Below are positions 25,952-37,900 of a stretch of 64,000 nucleotides of DNA, piece after piece. The stretch is from Coccinella septempunctata (Eukaryota; Arthropoda; Insecta; Coleoptera; Coccinellidae). Where the stretch lies: assembly GCF_907165205.1 (NCBI RefSeq), contig NC_058197.1, positions 13,589,266 through 13,653,265 on the forward strand, in the 5' to 3' direction. The notes beneath the pieces were generated by a model. The model had not been told where the DNA came from, searched no databases, and saw only the letters and a program-made list of their open reading frames with translations. Both the position numbers and the translations under genes were made by a program. Numbering within the stretch: position 1 is the stretch's first letter; each line of letters begins with the position of its first letter.

Positions 25952-28900
25952 CTGCAACAAAAGAGAGAATCGTTGTAGAGGTGGGTTTCACGTGGAAATT
26001 CTAAATCAACAATTAAGACTGTGCTTTTGGGTGTTCGAGATTTAAAACGTGATCTATACTTATATTATAAAGAGGTGAAGTTTGTAAGCTTGTGTTAGTA
26101 ATTCCTGGAACTACTGAACCAATTTGGAAAATTCTTTCAAATATAGGCTATAGAGTTGATTATGATCCATATTATTTTTCAATGTGAAATAATCCTTACT
26201 AATATTATAAATAATGTTAAGGTCCATGTGTTTGTTGGTTCGCTTGTTAATATGTTCGTCTTTACATAATTCTGGAACTAGATATCTAGAGGCAGTCCCA
26301 AATTCGATGTCCAGTAAGGGAATCTCAAAAACTAGAATAGCTGGAGCAAAATCGATGACATATTGTCGAGTTCCTCTTCAGAGAAACAAAGAACGATGAA
26401 AACCGTAGCCTCCCACGATCCTTCGTTTTTGAGATATTAGCAAAGAATTACATTTTAACGATTTCGAAAAATCCTCGTAACTTTTTTGTCTTTGAAGTTA
26501 CAGATTTGGAAGTTGAACCTTCTACCGGCACTTTTTACGTAGAATCCACTGACGAGCTCGTAAAATTGTTTCCTGTTGTAGATTTCGAATTATTAGGCAA
26601 AATTTTGTTCTTCTAATGCAAACTATCATTGAATTTGTTATTTTTGAATTGGAAAAAAAAACGTTGGTCAGTAGATTCTACGTATAAAAGTACTTGTAGA
26701 AGGTTGAAGTTTCAGATCTGTAACTTCGAAAACAAAAAAGTTATATATGAACTTTTCGAAATGTCAAAATCTCGATTTGTGCTTATAACTCAAAAACGAA
26801 GGATCATAGGAGGCTATGGTTCACACCATTCTTTGTTTCTATGAAAAAGAGCTAGGAAATATGTCATCGGTTTCGCCCTAGTTCTTCTAGTTTCTGAGAT
26901 TTCCTTCACTGGACATCGAATTTGGGACAGCCCATATAGTGTGGAAAAGCATTTGTAATCAGGAATAAATGCAGCAGATGGGGGTCACTTTCATTTTTAT
27001 TCATGCCATGCCAGTCAAAGCATGAATAAATATAAAAACCTGCCCTTATCTGCGGCATTTATTCCTGATGACAAATGCTTTTTACAGCATAGTTTTTCAA
27101 CGGATATGACAGGTTTATGAAATGCGAATTTAGGCAAGAAATGAAATCTACCCGATAATGCAGAGGTTAGCAATGAGCGAATCTTTCGATAATTGAAGTT
27201 TGTTCTTTTTCGTGAGGGTTTTCGTTATGCATATATATTTTTTGACGTTGATTATTGTTGTTGATCATTGATTTTTATCACTTTTTGGTTTTATTTGAGG
27301 TTTGTTGATTTTCCGCCAGTTATCTTCCTTGAATTATTAATTATATCTTTACTAGTGGCCTTAAGCTAGTGTATTGAAAATGTGAAATTCCCAGTGTTTA
27401 TTAGTTTTTTTTGTTTGTTTCCACATAACGAACCAGATGTTCGATTTTGATGGGGATTTCATTAGAGTATAGAGAATTTATTCAAGGAGGTTTTCGTGTT
27501 AAATTCCTCCGTAATGAAAAGATTACTAGAGATATTGATTTTACATAAAAAATTTGTAAATGAAGCCATTGTCTTTAGGCTTCAATGACCAACGCTGAGG
27601 AAACTGTAAGAGATACAGGATATTGATTAGGTACAATTTCATAGAGCTCGAAAAGTGCTATCAAAAAGTTCAAGATGGCATACCTATATTCTAACCTACT
27701 AAAACCAACTTTAACATTATCGATCCAATCCAAAATTATGTTAAATTTGAAGAGGGCTTTGTACTAGCATGGGATGAATGTGTCTCTTATCTGCGCCATT
27801 CATTCCTAATGAAAAATGCTCTTAACAACGTAGTCTTTTGAACATTTCGCGAGATATGGCAGGTTGAAGGAAAGCAAATTTAGGCAAGAAATAAAATCTA
27901 CCCGAAAACGCGTTTACACGTGAATAATACTTCGTCTTTTGGGAGGAGAAATATCTAAGGAAGGCTTGAGGCTGAATTTTACTCTTCAAGTCTTCAAAGA
28001 GTTTTTTCTAATTTCAATATGAATTTAACTTAAGCGGAGTAAATCACTGTGTTGAAATTAGCCCTAAATGCCTGAGATTAAGGTCTAGACTCTAGAGACA
28101 TCTCCAACCTCCAACGCATCCGATCCGGATCCTCCAGATAGCCATATATATACATCGGATCGGCCGTGGAACCGGTACAGATGAAAAAGAGAAAATGCAT
28201 GCCCATACGCGGATCGCCGATCTAAATGTTCGCGGTAACCGAAAAAAAAGCGCGCGCTTTCATGTCCATACGTTCGCGCCCGAGTAAAACAGACGTATCG
28301 ACGGGTTGTGCCGGGACCGTTTCTAAAAATAGTACCGGAGATCGCATCCGAAAGGTCATATCCGACCATTCGCGAAGCGTTAATTGTCATAACAGCCTCA
28401 TTTACATTTCTATGGCTCGTCGGTCGGTTGACATATGCGCCTCTTTAACTACCGGACGGCTCTGCGTGCTACGTGAGCTGAATGTCCGAGATAGGGATGT
28501 GTAGTTCGTTCAATTTCGAGGAACCAGATCGATCTAGATCCATTGCTGAGAAGACCCGGTTCAAAAGACCCGTTCAATTGACCCATTGGTTCTTTTAGGT
28601 AGTTGGGTTTTGGGTTGTGATCCAAACATTGCGCATGGTTCGAATTCGGCTCCGTAGTCCCGTCTCGATCAGTTCACTGTTCTGTTAGGAATTTCACTTC
28701 AGTTTAGTTCAGTTGAATTAAATTTTGATAGAATGGAATATGGATGCTTCTTTAGTTTTAAACAGCTGTGTTTTGTGGGCCATAATATTTTTGATCGGCT
28801 GAAAATAGTTGGTTGAGGTCAAATTCGTGAGAGAACCGAGAGAAATATTGACCCCAGTGTAGAAAAAATTCAAAAACCAAAAGTCTTTCGAAAGGAAATG

Positions 28901-31900
28901 GATATCGGACGATTCAAATTTTGAAATGGAGACGTCAATCATTGATTTACAGGTTCGAAATTCGTGAGATCTAGTCTCATTAATTTCGTCAAAAACTGAA
29001 ATTTTTGAAATCAAGATTATGTTATTGCTGCGAATCCAAATATTTTCCTCAAATTAATCTGAAAAAAAGTTGTAGAATTGACCAATCACTTAAAATTTAC
29101 TTTCATCAATATAGCCATAATAACAGAAATTTCTACTAGTCCTAGTTCCTAAATCTATCATACTTTCTTCAACAAGGAGCCGTTGATTCACTTGCGGAAT
29201 GCAAGTAATATAAGTTCATTTTATTACGACTACCATCTGTTTCCTTTGGGTCAGTCTGAAACCCGTCTAACTATTCGGGTACCTGGGTCATGAAGAGACG
29301 GAATTATGAATCATTCTTTTGATTCCAGATCTTCCGATCTCCAGATCCCATATCGATTTTGTGGGTCGCATGGAGCCGTTTGGCTCATTCGACCCAGTTG
29401 AACGAACGGGTCATTTTTCGGGTGAAGAACTGAACGAACCATTGGTTCTAACGAACCGGGTCTTTTGATTCGTTCGTTCGTGAACGACACATCCCTAGTC
29501 CGAGACATTCGGGTTTCTCTTTCGGGATCGGGACGACGGAGGGAAACGTATCGATCGCTCGAGATTTGACGTGAGCGCGGCCATTTCGACTGTCAGAGTT
29601 TGACAGATCGAGCATAGAGTGACGTCTTCTGGTAATTGTCAAAATCGGGCGATGGAATGGGGGGCACAGAGTTAACCTTGTAGCGAATTCTATCGCACTG
29701 GATCACAGAACATCAAATTTTGAATAGAATATGTCGAAATTGGGGAGTGTTTTTGACTTTTTTATAAATACACGTTTAGGTCAGTTTGACAAAAGTGACG
29801 GGCAAGGGTGGGCAGAACATCGATTCGACTCATTGACCAAGAGTAGTGTTTTTGGCCTCTGCGTATTCATGAAATTAATTTTATCATCGTTCGGGCAAAT
29901 CGGTTTTATATCACGCTAATTTCCATGCGTAATTGAGGGGTTTGTCGAGTGTTTCCTATGACGGGTGGAGTATACAGGGCGAGTCTTTGGCTCGTACAGA
30001 TATTTTGACAGTAGATTCTTGAGGTCAAAAGAAAACTTTTTTTCATGCAATTGTTTTCGAATCGAAAAACCATAAAAAATGTTTTTTCGGTTTCATCCCA
30101 CCAACGGTTCCATCGAATGAAATGAATTTTGGAATATTTTTTCATTTATTTGATGAATCTTTTTCGAACACAAGATACAACCCACGTCTTCTAGTTTTCT
30201 TTCATCATGACCATTACGTATCACAAAAATACCATACTAATTCAAAGAACCCAACTCTTGAAACTAAGTTGAACGCTATCTAATGAATATTCGAACATTT
30301 TGTAAAATAAAAGTGATCTTCATATTTTCTCGTATAATGCGCCGTTTTCGAGTAATTTGATGTTCAAAAATTGAAAAGTATCTGTAGAATTTGAAAAATT
30401 GGGTACTGTTAAAAAGATCCAAAGATGTGTAGTGTCACATCTAGCTAATTATTCTGGTAATTTTGGCACAGCTCATTATGAAAACTTAAATTGGCTATAT
30501 CTTTTCATCAGGGCCGAATTGGAAAAAATGGTATAGAAAAAAGTGTTTCAGATATCGATTGAAATTTATTTTGGGAGGATTTTGCATCTCTTCATAAACT
30601 TTTTAGGGTTTTCACTCCCAATCTCTGAAACAAAATCAATTAAAAATGAAATCAACGATTTGCTCCCTAAAAAGTTTATGAAGAAAAAAAGTGTTTCTTT
30701 CTACGTCAAGAATCTACTGTTAAAATATTTGTACGAGTCAAAGACTCACGCTGTAGTGGTGTTTTTTGAATGGCAACAAGATCTTGTGACCACAACATGT
30801 ATTACAAAATTTATGTTCAGGCTGTCTTAAATTAGATGCTCACACAGAGCAGCATCTCATGAACTTAAAAAAAAAACATCCTCCTCAAGAATCCTCGATC
30901 TCTTTGTTCGATATTTCAAGATATCAGAAAACAGATCATAGCTATACTGATTTCTTCTGGAGTTACTGCAAAATGAGTGTTTAAAATGTCTCGGTTTATG
31001 TTCCAGATATTCGAAAAATTCCGAAACATTTTTTTAAGCAAATTTTAAGTGTTATGTGATAGGTACTCATAACGGATCATAGAAGTTAACTGCCATTTCA
31101 GAGATGTAGAGAAGAATTGGCGTTTTCGCAGTTTAGCAAATTCGTCGACAAGCATCTTGTTACCAGTTTTTCACAAATGACATCTGTTTCGAAGAAATTG
31201 CGTTTTTCTTCTTCATTCTTGTAATAGGACACCTTATACAGTGACTCGTACAATATTTTAAGAGTATAAATTCTTGAGGTAACTCAACTTTTTTATAATG
31301 CGCTGTACCACCCATGGAAAAACAAAATTGTCTTCAGGATAACTATCTGAATCTGTGACACTGAGAACTGAGAATAACGTTTTCGACAGCCTGTATCTTT
31401 TAAACCGAGCCGATACGGAAAAAATGGTAGAGGTAAAAAGTGTTTCTTTTGACCTCAAGAATCTACTCTTAAAATAAGTGTACCAGTCAAAGACTCGCCC
31501 TATAAGTATAAGTTTTCTTCGCGGAGACTTTAATACAAGCGCAAAAGACCTCTCGTCTTCACCACTTCAAAGCTCTTTTCCTATTCTCTCCATTCAGTTC
31601 CGGTACTGAGCATTCAGATATGAATAATTTCCAAGTCGTTCAACGCCGTCCTCCCCAAGGGACAATAGGCATCATTCCGTTTTCGGGGACTTCCACCGAC
31701 CGCGCGTCGAACAAACACTTAATTCCAACAGATCCGATCACAATAGATCGTATTTGTCAGTACGAGCGTTCTCGCTCGACCCATTTACATACAAAAGCCG
31801 AGGGCGATGGGACTGGACGATAACATGGCGTGAAAGAGAGGCCTTCGGTGCCATAATGCCCTCTGATTTACACTTTTTTTTTTGAGTGTATGGAATGCCA

Positions 31901-34900
31901 ACACCGAGTGACTTTGTTTATAGGGAATGGGCAAGGTGGTTTTCTTCTACTGGTGGTTATCAGTGATAAAATAATAATTAACCTATAAACATATATACGA
32001 AGCTTTAGGCCTTAGACTCAACATTGACAAAACCAATATCTTGGTGAATCCGAAAGAAAGCCTTAAAACAGATATCAGCCTGGAGGATGAAACTCTAGAA
32101 CAGGTCGAGAAGTTCAAATACTTGGGAAGCTTCATAAATACTAGGGCTAACCTAGACACGGAAATACACAACCGTATCAATTCAGCATCAAGGGCATTCT
32201 GGAAGCTAAAGGACAGAGTATTTCAGAATCACCACCTCAATCTGAAGACCAAGACAGCTGTTCACAAAGCAGTGGTCCTCCCAACGCTTCTTCACGGAAG
32301 CGACAGCTGGACTCCCTACAGAAGACATATTAAACAGCTTGAACAAACGCAACAACGTCATCTAAGACAGGTCGAGCAGTTTAAATACTTGGGAAGCTTC
32401 ATAAATACTAGGGCTAACCTAGACACGGAAATACCAAACCGTATCAGTTCGGCATCACGGGCATTCTGGAGGCTAAAGGACGGAGTGTTTCAAAATCACG
32501 ACCTCAATCTGAAGACCAAGACAGCTGTTTATAAAGCAGTGGTTCACCCAACGCTTCTTTACGGAAGCGAAAGCTGGACACCCTACAGGAGACATATTAA
32601 ACAGCTTGAACAAACGTAACAACGTCATCTAAGTCGAATAATGCACATGAGATGGTTCCACAAAGTTTCGAATGCGAAAGTCTTGCAGCGCGCGAGTTGT
32701 ATATCCATTGAGACTCAAGTAACGAGGGCCCGACTCGGATGAAGCGGCTACGTTCTGAAGATGCAAGACACAAGACTCCCCAAAATAGCTCTGTATGGCG
32801 AATTTACAGAGGGAGCTCGGAAACCAGGAGGCCAGTATATAAGCGGTTTAAGGATGCACTGCATCAATTCCTAAAATCAGTTAATGGCAATCATAACAGG
32901 GAACAACTAGCGTTAGACAGATCACAGTGGAAGTCTTTGGTCCACAGTTATGATGGAGACTGGAGAAGAATAAAGAGGCGGCCAGATCTGGTTGGTGACT
33001 ATCCATGCCCTGAGTGTGGAAGGATCTGTAGGTCACTGTTGGGTCTCTTCAGTCACAGGAGGGCACACAGTCGCAAGTAGCCCTAAGAAATTGTAAGTCT
33101 GATCTCACCGATAGTCTGGTTTTTGAGTCTTTTTGTAGATTTATACTCGGTAACGAGATTCAGCATTCATTCATTCATTGCTGTATCCCGTTACCGAGAA
33201 TAGATCTACAAAAAGACATAAAAAAGAACAGACTTATAATTTCCCAGGGCTGATTGCTACTGTATGCCCTCCTGTGACTGAAAAGACCCAACCGTGACCT
33301 ACAGATCCTTCCACACTCAGGGCATAAATAGTCACCAACCAGATCTGGCCGCCGCTGTATTCTTCTCGAGTCTCCATTATAACTGTGCACCATAGACCTC
33401 CACTGTGATCTGTCTAAATCTAGTTGTTCCCAGTTATGATTGGCATTAACTGATTTTAGGGATTGATGGAGAGTATCCTTAAACCGCTTATACTGGCCTC
33501 CTGGTTTCCGAGCTCCCTCTGTGAATTCGCCATACTGAGCTATTTTGGGGAGTCTTGTGTCTTGCATCCTCAGAATGTGGCCGCTCCATCTGAGTCGGGC
33601 CCTCGTTACTTGAGTCTCAATTGTTGTACAACTCGCACGCTGCAAGACTTCTGCATTCGAAACTTTGTGGAAACATCTGATGTGCATTATCTGTCTTAGA
33701 TGACGTTGTTGCGTTTGTTCAAGCTGTTTAATGTGTCGCCTGTAGGGCGTCCAGCTTTCGCATCCGTAAAGAAGCGTTGCATGGCAGGACCACTGCTTTG
33801 TAAAAAGCTGTCTTGGTTTTCAGATTGAGGTCGTGACTTTGAAACACCAGGAGGCCAGTATAAGCGGTTTAAGGATACACTACATCAATCCCTAAAATCA
33901 GTTAATGCCAATCGTAACTGGGAACAACTAGCGTTAGACAGATCACTGTGGAGGTGTTTGGTCCACAGTTATAATGGAGACTCGAGAAGAATACAGCGGT
34001 GGCCAGATATGGTTGGTGACTATCCATGCCCGGAGTGTGGAAGGATCTGTAGATCACTGTTGGGTCTCTTCAGTCACAGGAGGGCACACAGTCGCAAGTA
34101 GCCCTAAGAAATCATAAATTTGATACCGATAGTCCGGTTTTTTAGTCTTTTTATAGATTTACTATCTGTAAAGAGATTCAGCAATGAAATTAGTAATTCC
34201 GAAAAGAGTTAACCGGCGGAAAAAACGAAACATCTCTTCGGAACTCCGAAACAGGTTCTCATCCGCGAGATGGGAAAACGGAAACCGTCAGCCTAGACAA
34301 TTTCCATAATAGACGAACAATTAGCGACACAAGGAGGTATTGATCAGTGGCGGCCGTGCCTAACGTCAGAAGCCGCGTCCTTGAACCCAACCGGAAAACC
34401 AATTTTTCACGATTAGAGAGCGACGTCATTGGCCTACGGTGTATGTGCGGAGATAAAGAGGCGCTTTTTACGAGTTGAGTGAACAGGAGAACCGGGAGGC
34501 GGTGTACACTCTCTTTATTGATTTGTTCCGCTCGCGTATCATCCGGTAGGGACTAACAGCAGTATCGATGTTGACCACGAATTTTTCGTGGATGAATCCG
34601 GACCAAAGTTGGCTCGAAATTTCGAAGTCACAGGTATTTGGAATCGAGTTATCACGATTGATTTGAGGAGTAGATTTGGTAGATTATTTTCCATTCGCAC
34701 ACGAAATGATTGATTGTTTATAGAGCCACTCGAATGCTACCGAAAAAGTGGCACTATAATGTTTTCATTTCAACATCCTAGCACAAATACAAACGGAGAT
34801 AATGATCAATGTTGAAATCGCCCAAATTTCAATTTTAGCCTATTTAACTCGAAAATGAAAGAAATGAATTTGATGGCATTAACGGTTTCCCGAAAAAAGG

Positions 34901-37900
34901 TAACACCAATGTGGCCTTCATTTTCCTCTATCTCTTGGGTTGAAAAGTTGTAGTTCAGGCATCACCAATTTTGCCCATCCTGTACAGGGTGGGCAAATTT
35001 CGATGTTTTAGCACTACATCTTTTAAACCAGTGGAGATAGACAAAATCTGATACCCCATTCTCGTTCTCTTTTTCTGAGAAACTAACAAGAGTAGTAGTC
35101 ATTTTTGGCCACCTTCTTTTGTTTTCCAGTAATAAGCGAAAATTGGAAAAATGGCGATTTCAATATAAATTTATATCTCCGCTAATACTGATGATAGAGC
35201 TCTGAAATCGAAACATTATATAGGCACTTTTTTATGTAGAATCCAGTGGCGTGCTTGCCTTTGTAGCAGGATTTTTAATTACGAAGCTATGACCCAAAGT
35301 TATGTTTTTTTAAATGGGAACACTAGATTTCTGTGCAATTTTTTGAAAGCTTAATTTTTACTGATTTCAAGAATATATAACATCATATTGTTTGAATCAA
35401 TATAAATAATAGAAAATGGTCAAAAACTTTTTTTCTCCATATTTCTATGGTTTCAACTTTTGACGAGCACAGAATAATAGAGCTTCCTATAATAAGAGCA
35501 GTCTCCTTCCGGCAATGTCATTCTTTCTATGCTTTTTACTAATTTTCACAAAATTTGAGTCTTGGAAAAATTGAGTAAGAAGCATAGAAATGAAGAGACT
35601 AATAGAAGGAGACTGTGATAATTGGGAATTCAAAACAAGCGATACGCCCTCTGGTGGCTATTTTTGTAAATAAAAAGTTAAGGCACTTTTGTCATTTGTT
35701 TGTTTACAACATAGACCTAATAAAATAAAATGTATTATTAGGTCTATGGTTTACATCGAGGAACGTAGAACAATGACGTAAAGGCATTAACTTTTTACTT
35801 CGAACTGTCACCACTATGTCGCCGCAATCTACATTTGAATTCCCAATAATAAGATGCTCTATTTTTCTCTTCTCATCAAAAGTTAAAACCATAGAAATAT
35901 TGAGAAAAAAGGTTTTTGACCATTTTTATTATTTATATTGATTCAAACCATATGATGTTATATATTTTTGAAATCAGTAAAAATTAAGCTTTCAAAAAAT
36001 TGCACAGAAATCTAGTGTTCCCATTTAAAAAAACATAACTTTGGGTCATAGCTTCGTAATTAAAAATCCTGCTAAAAAGGCAAGCACGGCACTGGATTCT
36101 ACTTAAAAAAGTGCCTGTATAATGTTTTAATTTCAGAGCTCTATCATCAGTATTAGCGGAGATATAAATTTATTTCGAAATCGCCATTTTTCCAATTTTC
36201 GCTTATAACTCGAAAACAAAAGAAGGTGGCCAAAAATGACTACTACTCTTGTTAGTTTCTCAGAATAAGAGCACGAGAATGGGGTATCAGATTTTGTCTA
36301 TCTCCTCTGGTTCAAAAGTTGTAGTGCTAAAACATCGAAATTTGCCCACCCTGTACAAGATGTGAACAAAATCCTGTTTAGATATTCAAAAAAATGTTCC
36401 TCTAAAGTTCTCAAAGAGCAACTCTTCTAGCAATAAATCTCGAAAATTATCTACTTCGATGCAACCGTTCGAAATTTTCAACTGACCCCATATTTTTTGG
36501 GCTTTTTCGACGGTCAATTTTTGACACGCGTATCTCCCAGGAAAACTTTCCTACATCTTAATCTGATACAGATTCTAAAAGAGCAACTCTTCTAGTAATA
36601 AATCCCGAAATTTCATCGACTTTCGTACGACCGTTCGGTCTTGACGATTTTTTAACTCTTCCCATCTCTTTGGGAATTTTTGAGAGTCACCTTTCTACAC
36701 GCGAATCTAAGAAAAATCATCTTGAATCTAAATGTTATACATATTCTAGAAGATCAACTCTTCTAGAGATAAATCTCTAAATTAAACGACCTCGGTACAG
36801 TGGCGTTTCCAGTCTGTAGAGTATAAAAAAAATACAGGGTGAGTCTTGACTCTCACTTCTTGAGGTCAAAAGAAACACTTTTTTTTTACAATTTTTTCCC
36901 AATCGGCTCGGTTTAAACGATACAGGCTGTTGAAAACCATAAAAATGTTATTTTCCATTCTATCTTATAAACATCTTACTGCATTTTTTTTGCTGATTTC
37001 GAATACGAGTTCATATAAGCGAGTTATTCAGACTCATTGAAAATGACCATTTCTCAATTTTCGTCCATAACTCAAAATCTATGACCGTTAGGCTGGATCT
37101 TATTTCAGAATTGGAATAGTAAGGAAAAAAGAGCTCGAGAATGTGCCATCCGTTTTCTTCTAGCTGCTATAGTTCTCGAGATCCCTTCATTAGACAACGA
37201 ATTTTGCCCACCCTGTACACTCATTTCCAATTTTACTCGAAACACCGTACTTTCGTTTCATTTTTTGTTCAAAAGGGTTGATGTATGCAGGTTAGACCTT
37301 TATACTGATGCGTAGCTTGAAACTATGGAGTGTAGTGAAAGAAAACCTATTGATATCCCACTTGAAGGTCTGCAAGTCAGAACTGCGTCCGATATAACAC
37401 AGAGTTAGAAGTTTTTTTAATTTTTTCCCCGTTTTTTCAATTTTCTACTGAATAACCACTGGTATATCTATGGGAGATGATTCCCCAATATAAGGGTCCT
37501 GTAGCGTTCCTTGAACAACTGAAGAATAGAAGAATCATCACTTGGAAGACTGGACCTGGTCGAAAGGCCCTCCCAGTCAAAAGCAAGATTTGGGTATTAT
37601 TAATTTGAGTACTGAAGGCATTTCTAACGACGAGGGTGATCCTCCACCAAGATCAGCAGAAGATTTTTGACGCAGAGATGATATTCCTCCCAAAGCAATT
37701 GAAAAACAAGTTATGTACCTATGATTATTTATTTTTTTCTTCAGTCATCATCAAGTCTTGAAATAAGTTTGGATGAAGGCTTTATTATTCGCCTTTTTTC
37801 TCGTTTTCTGCTCTGTTTCTTTGTTTCAGATATTATTTCGAAATGGAAAGAGGATAAAGACATTTTTATGTCAATGGAAAGGAAGCCCTTCAGTATTTAA

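Noticed and set aside
32041..33080. Host gene with a C2H2 zinc finger
   Set aside because: The FKYLGSFI to SHRRAH sequence is the C-terminal part of a non-LTR retrotransposon protein, present three times here with frameshifts.
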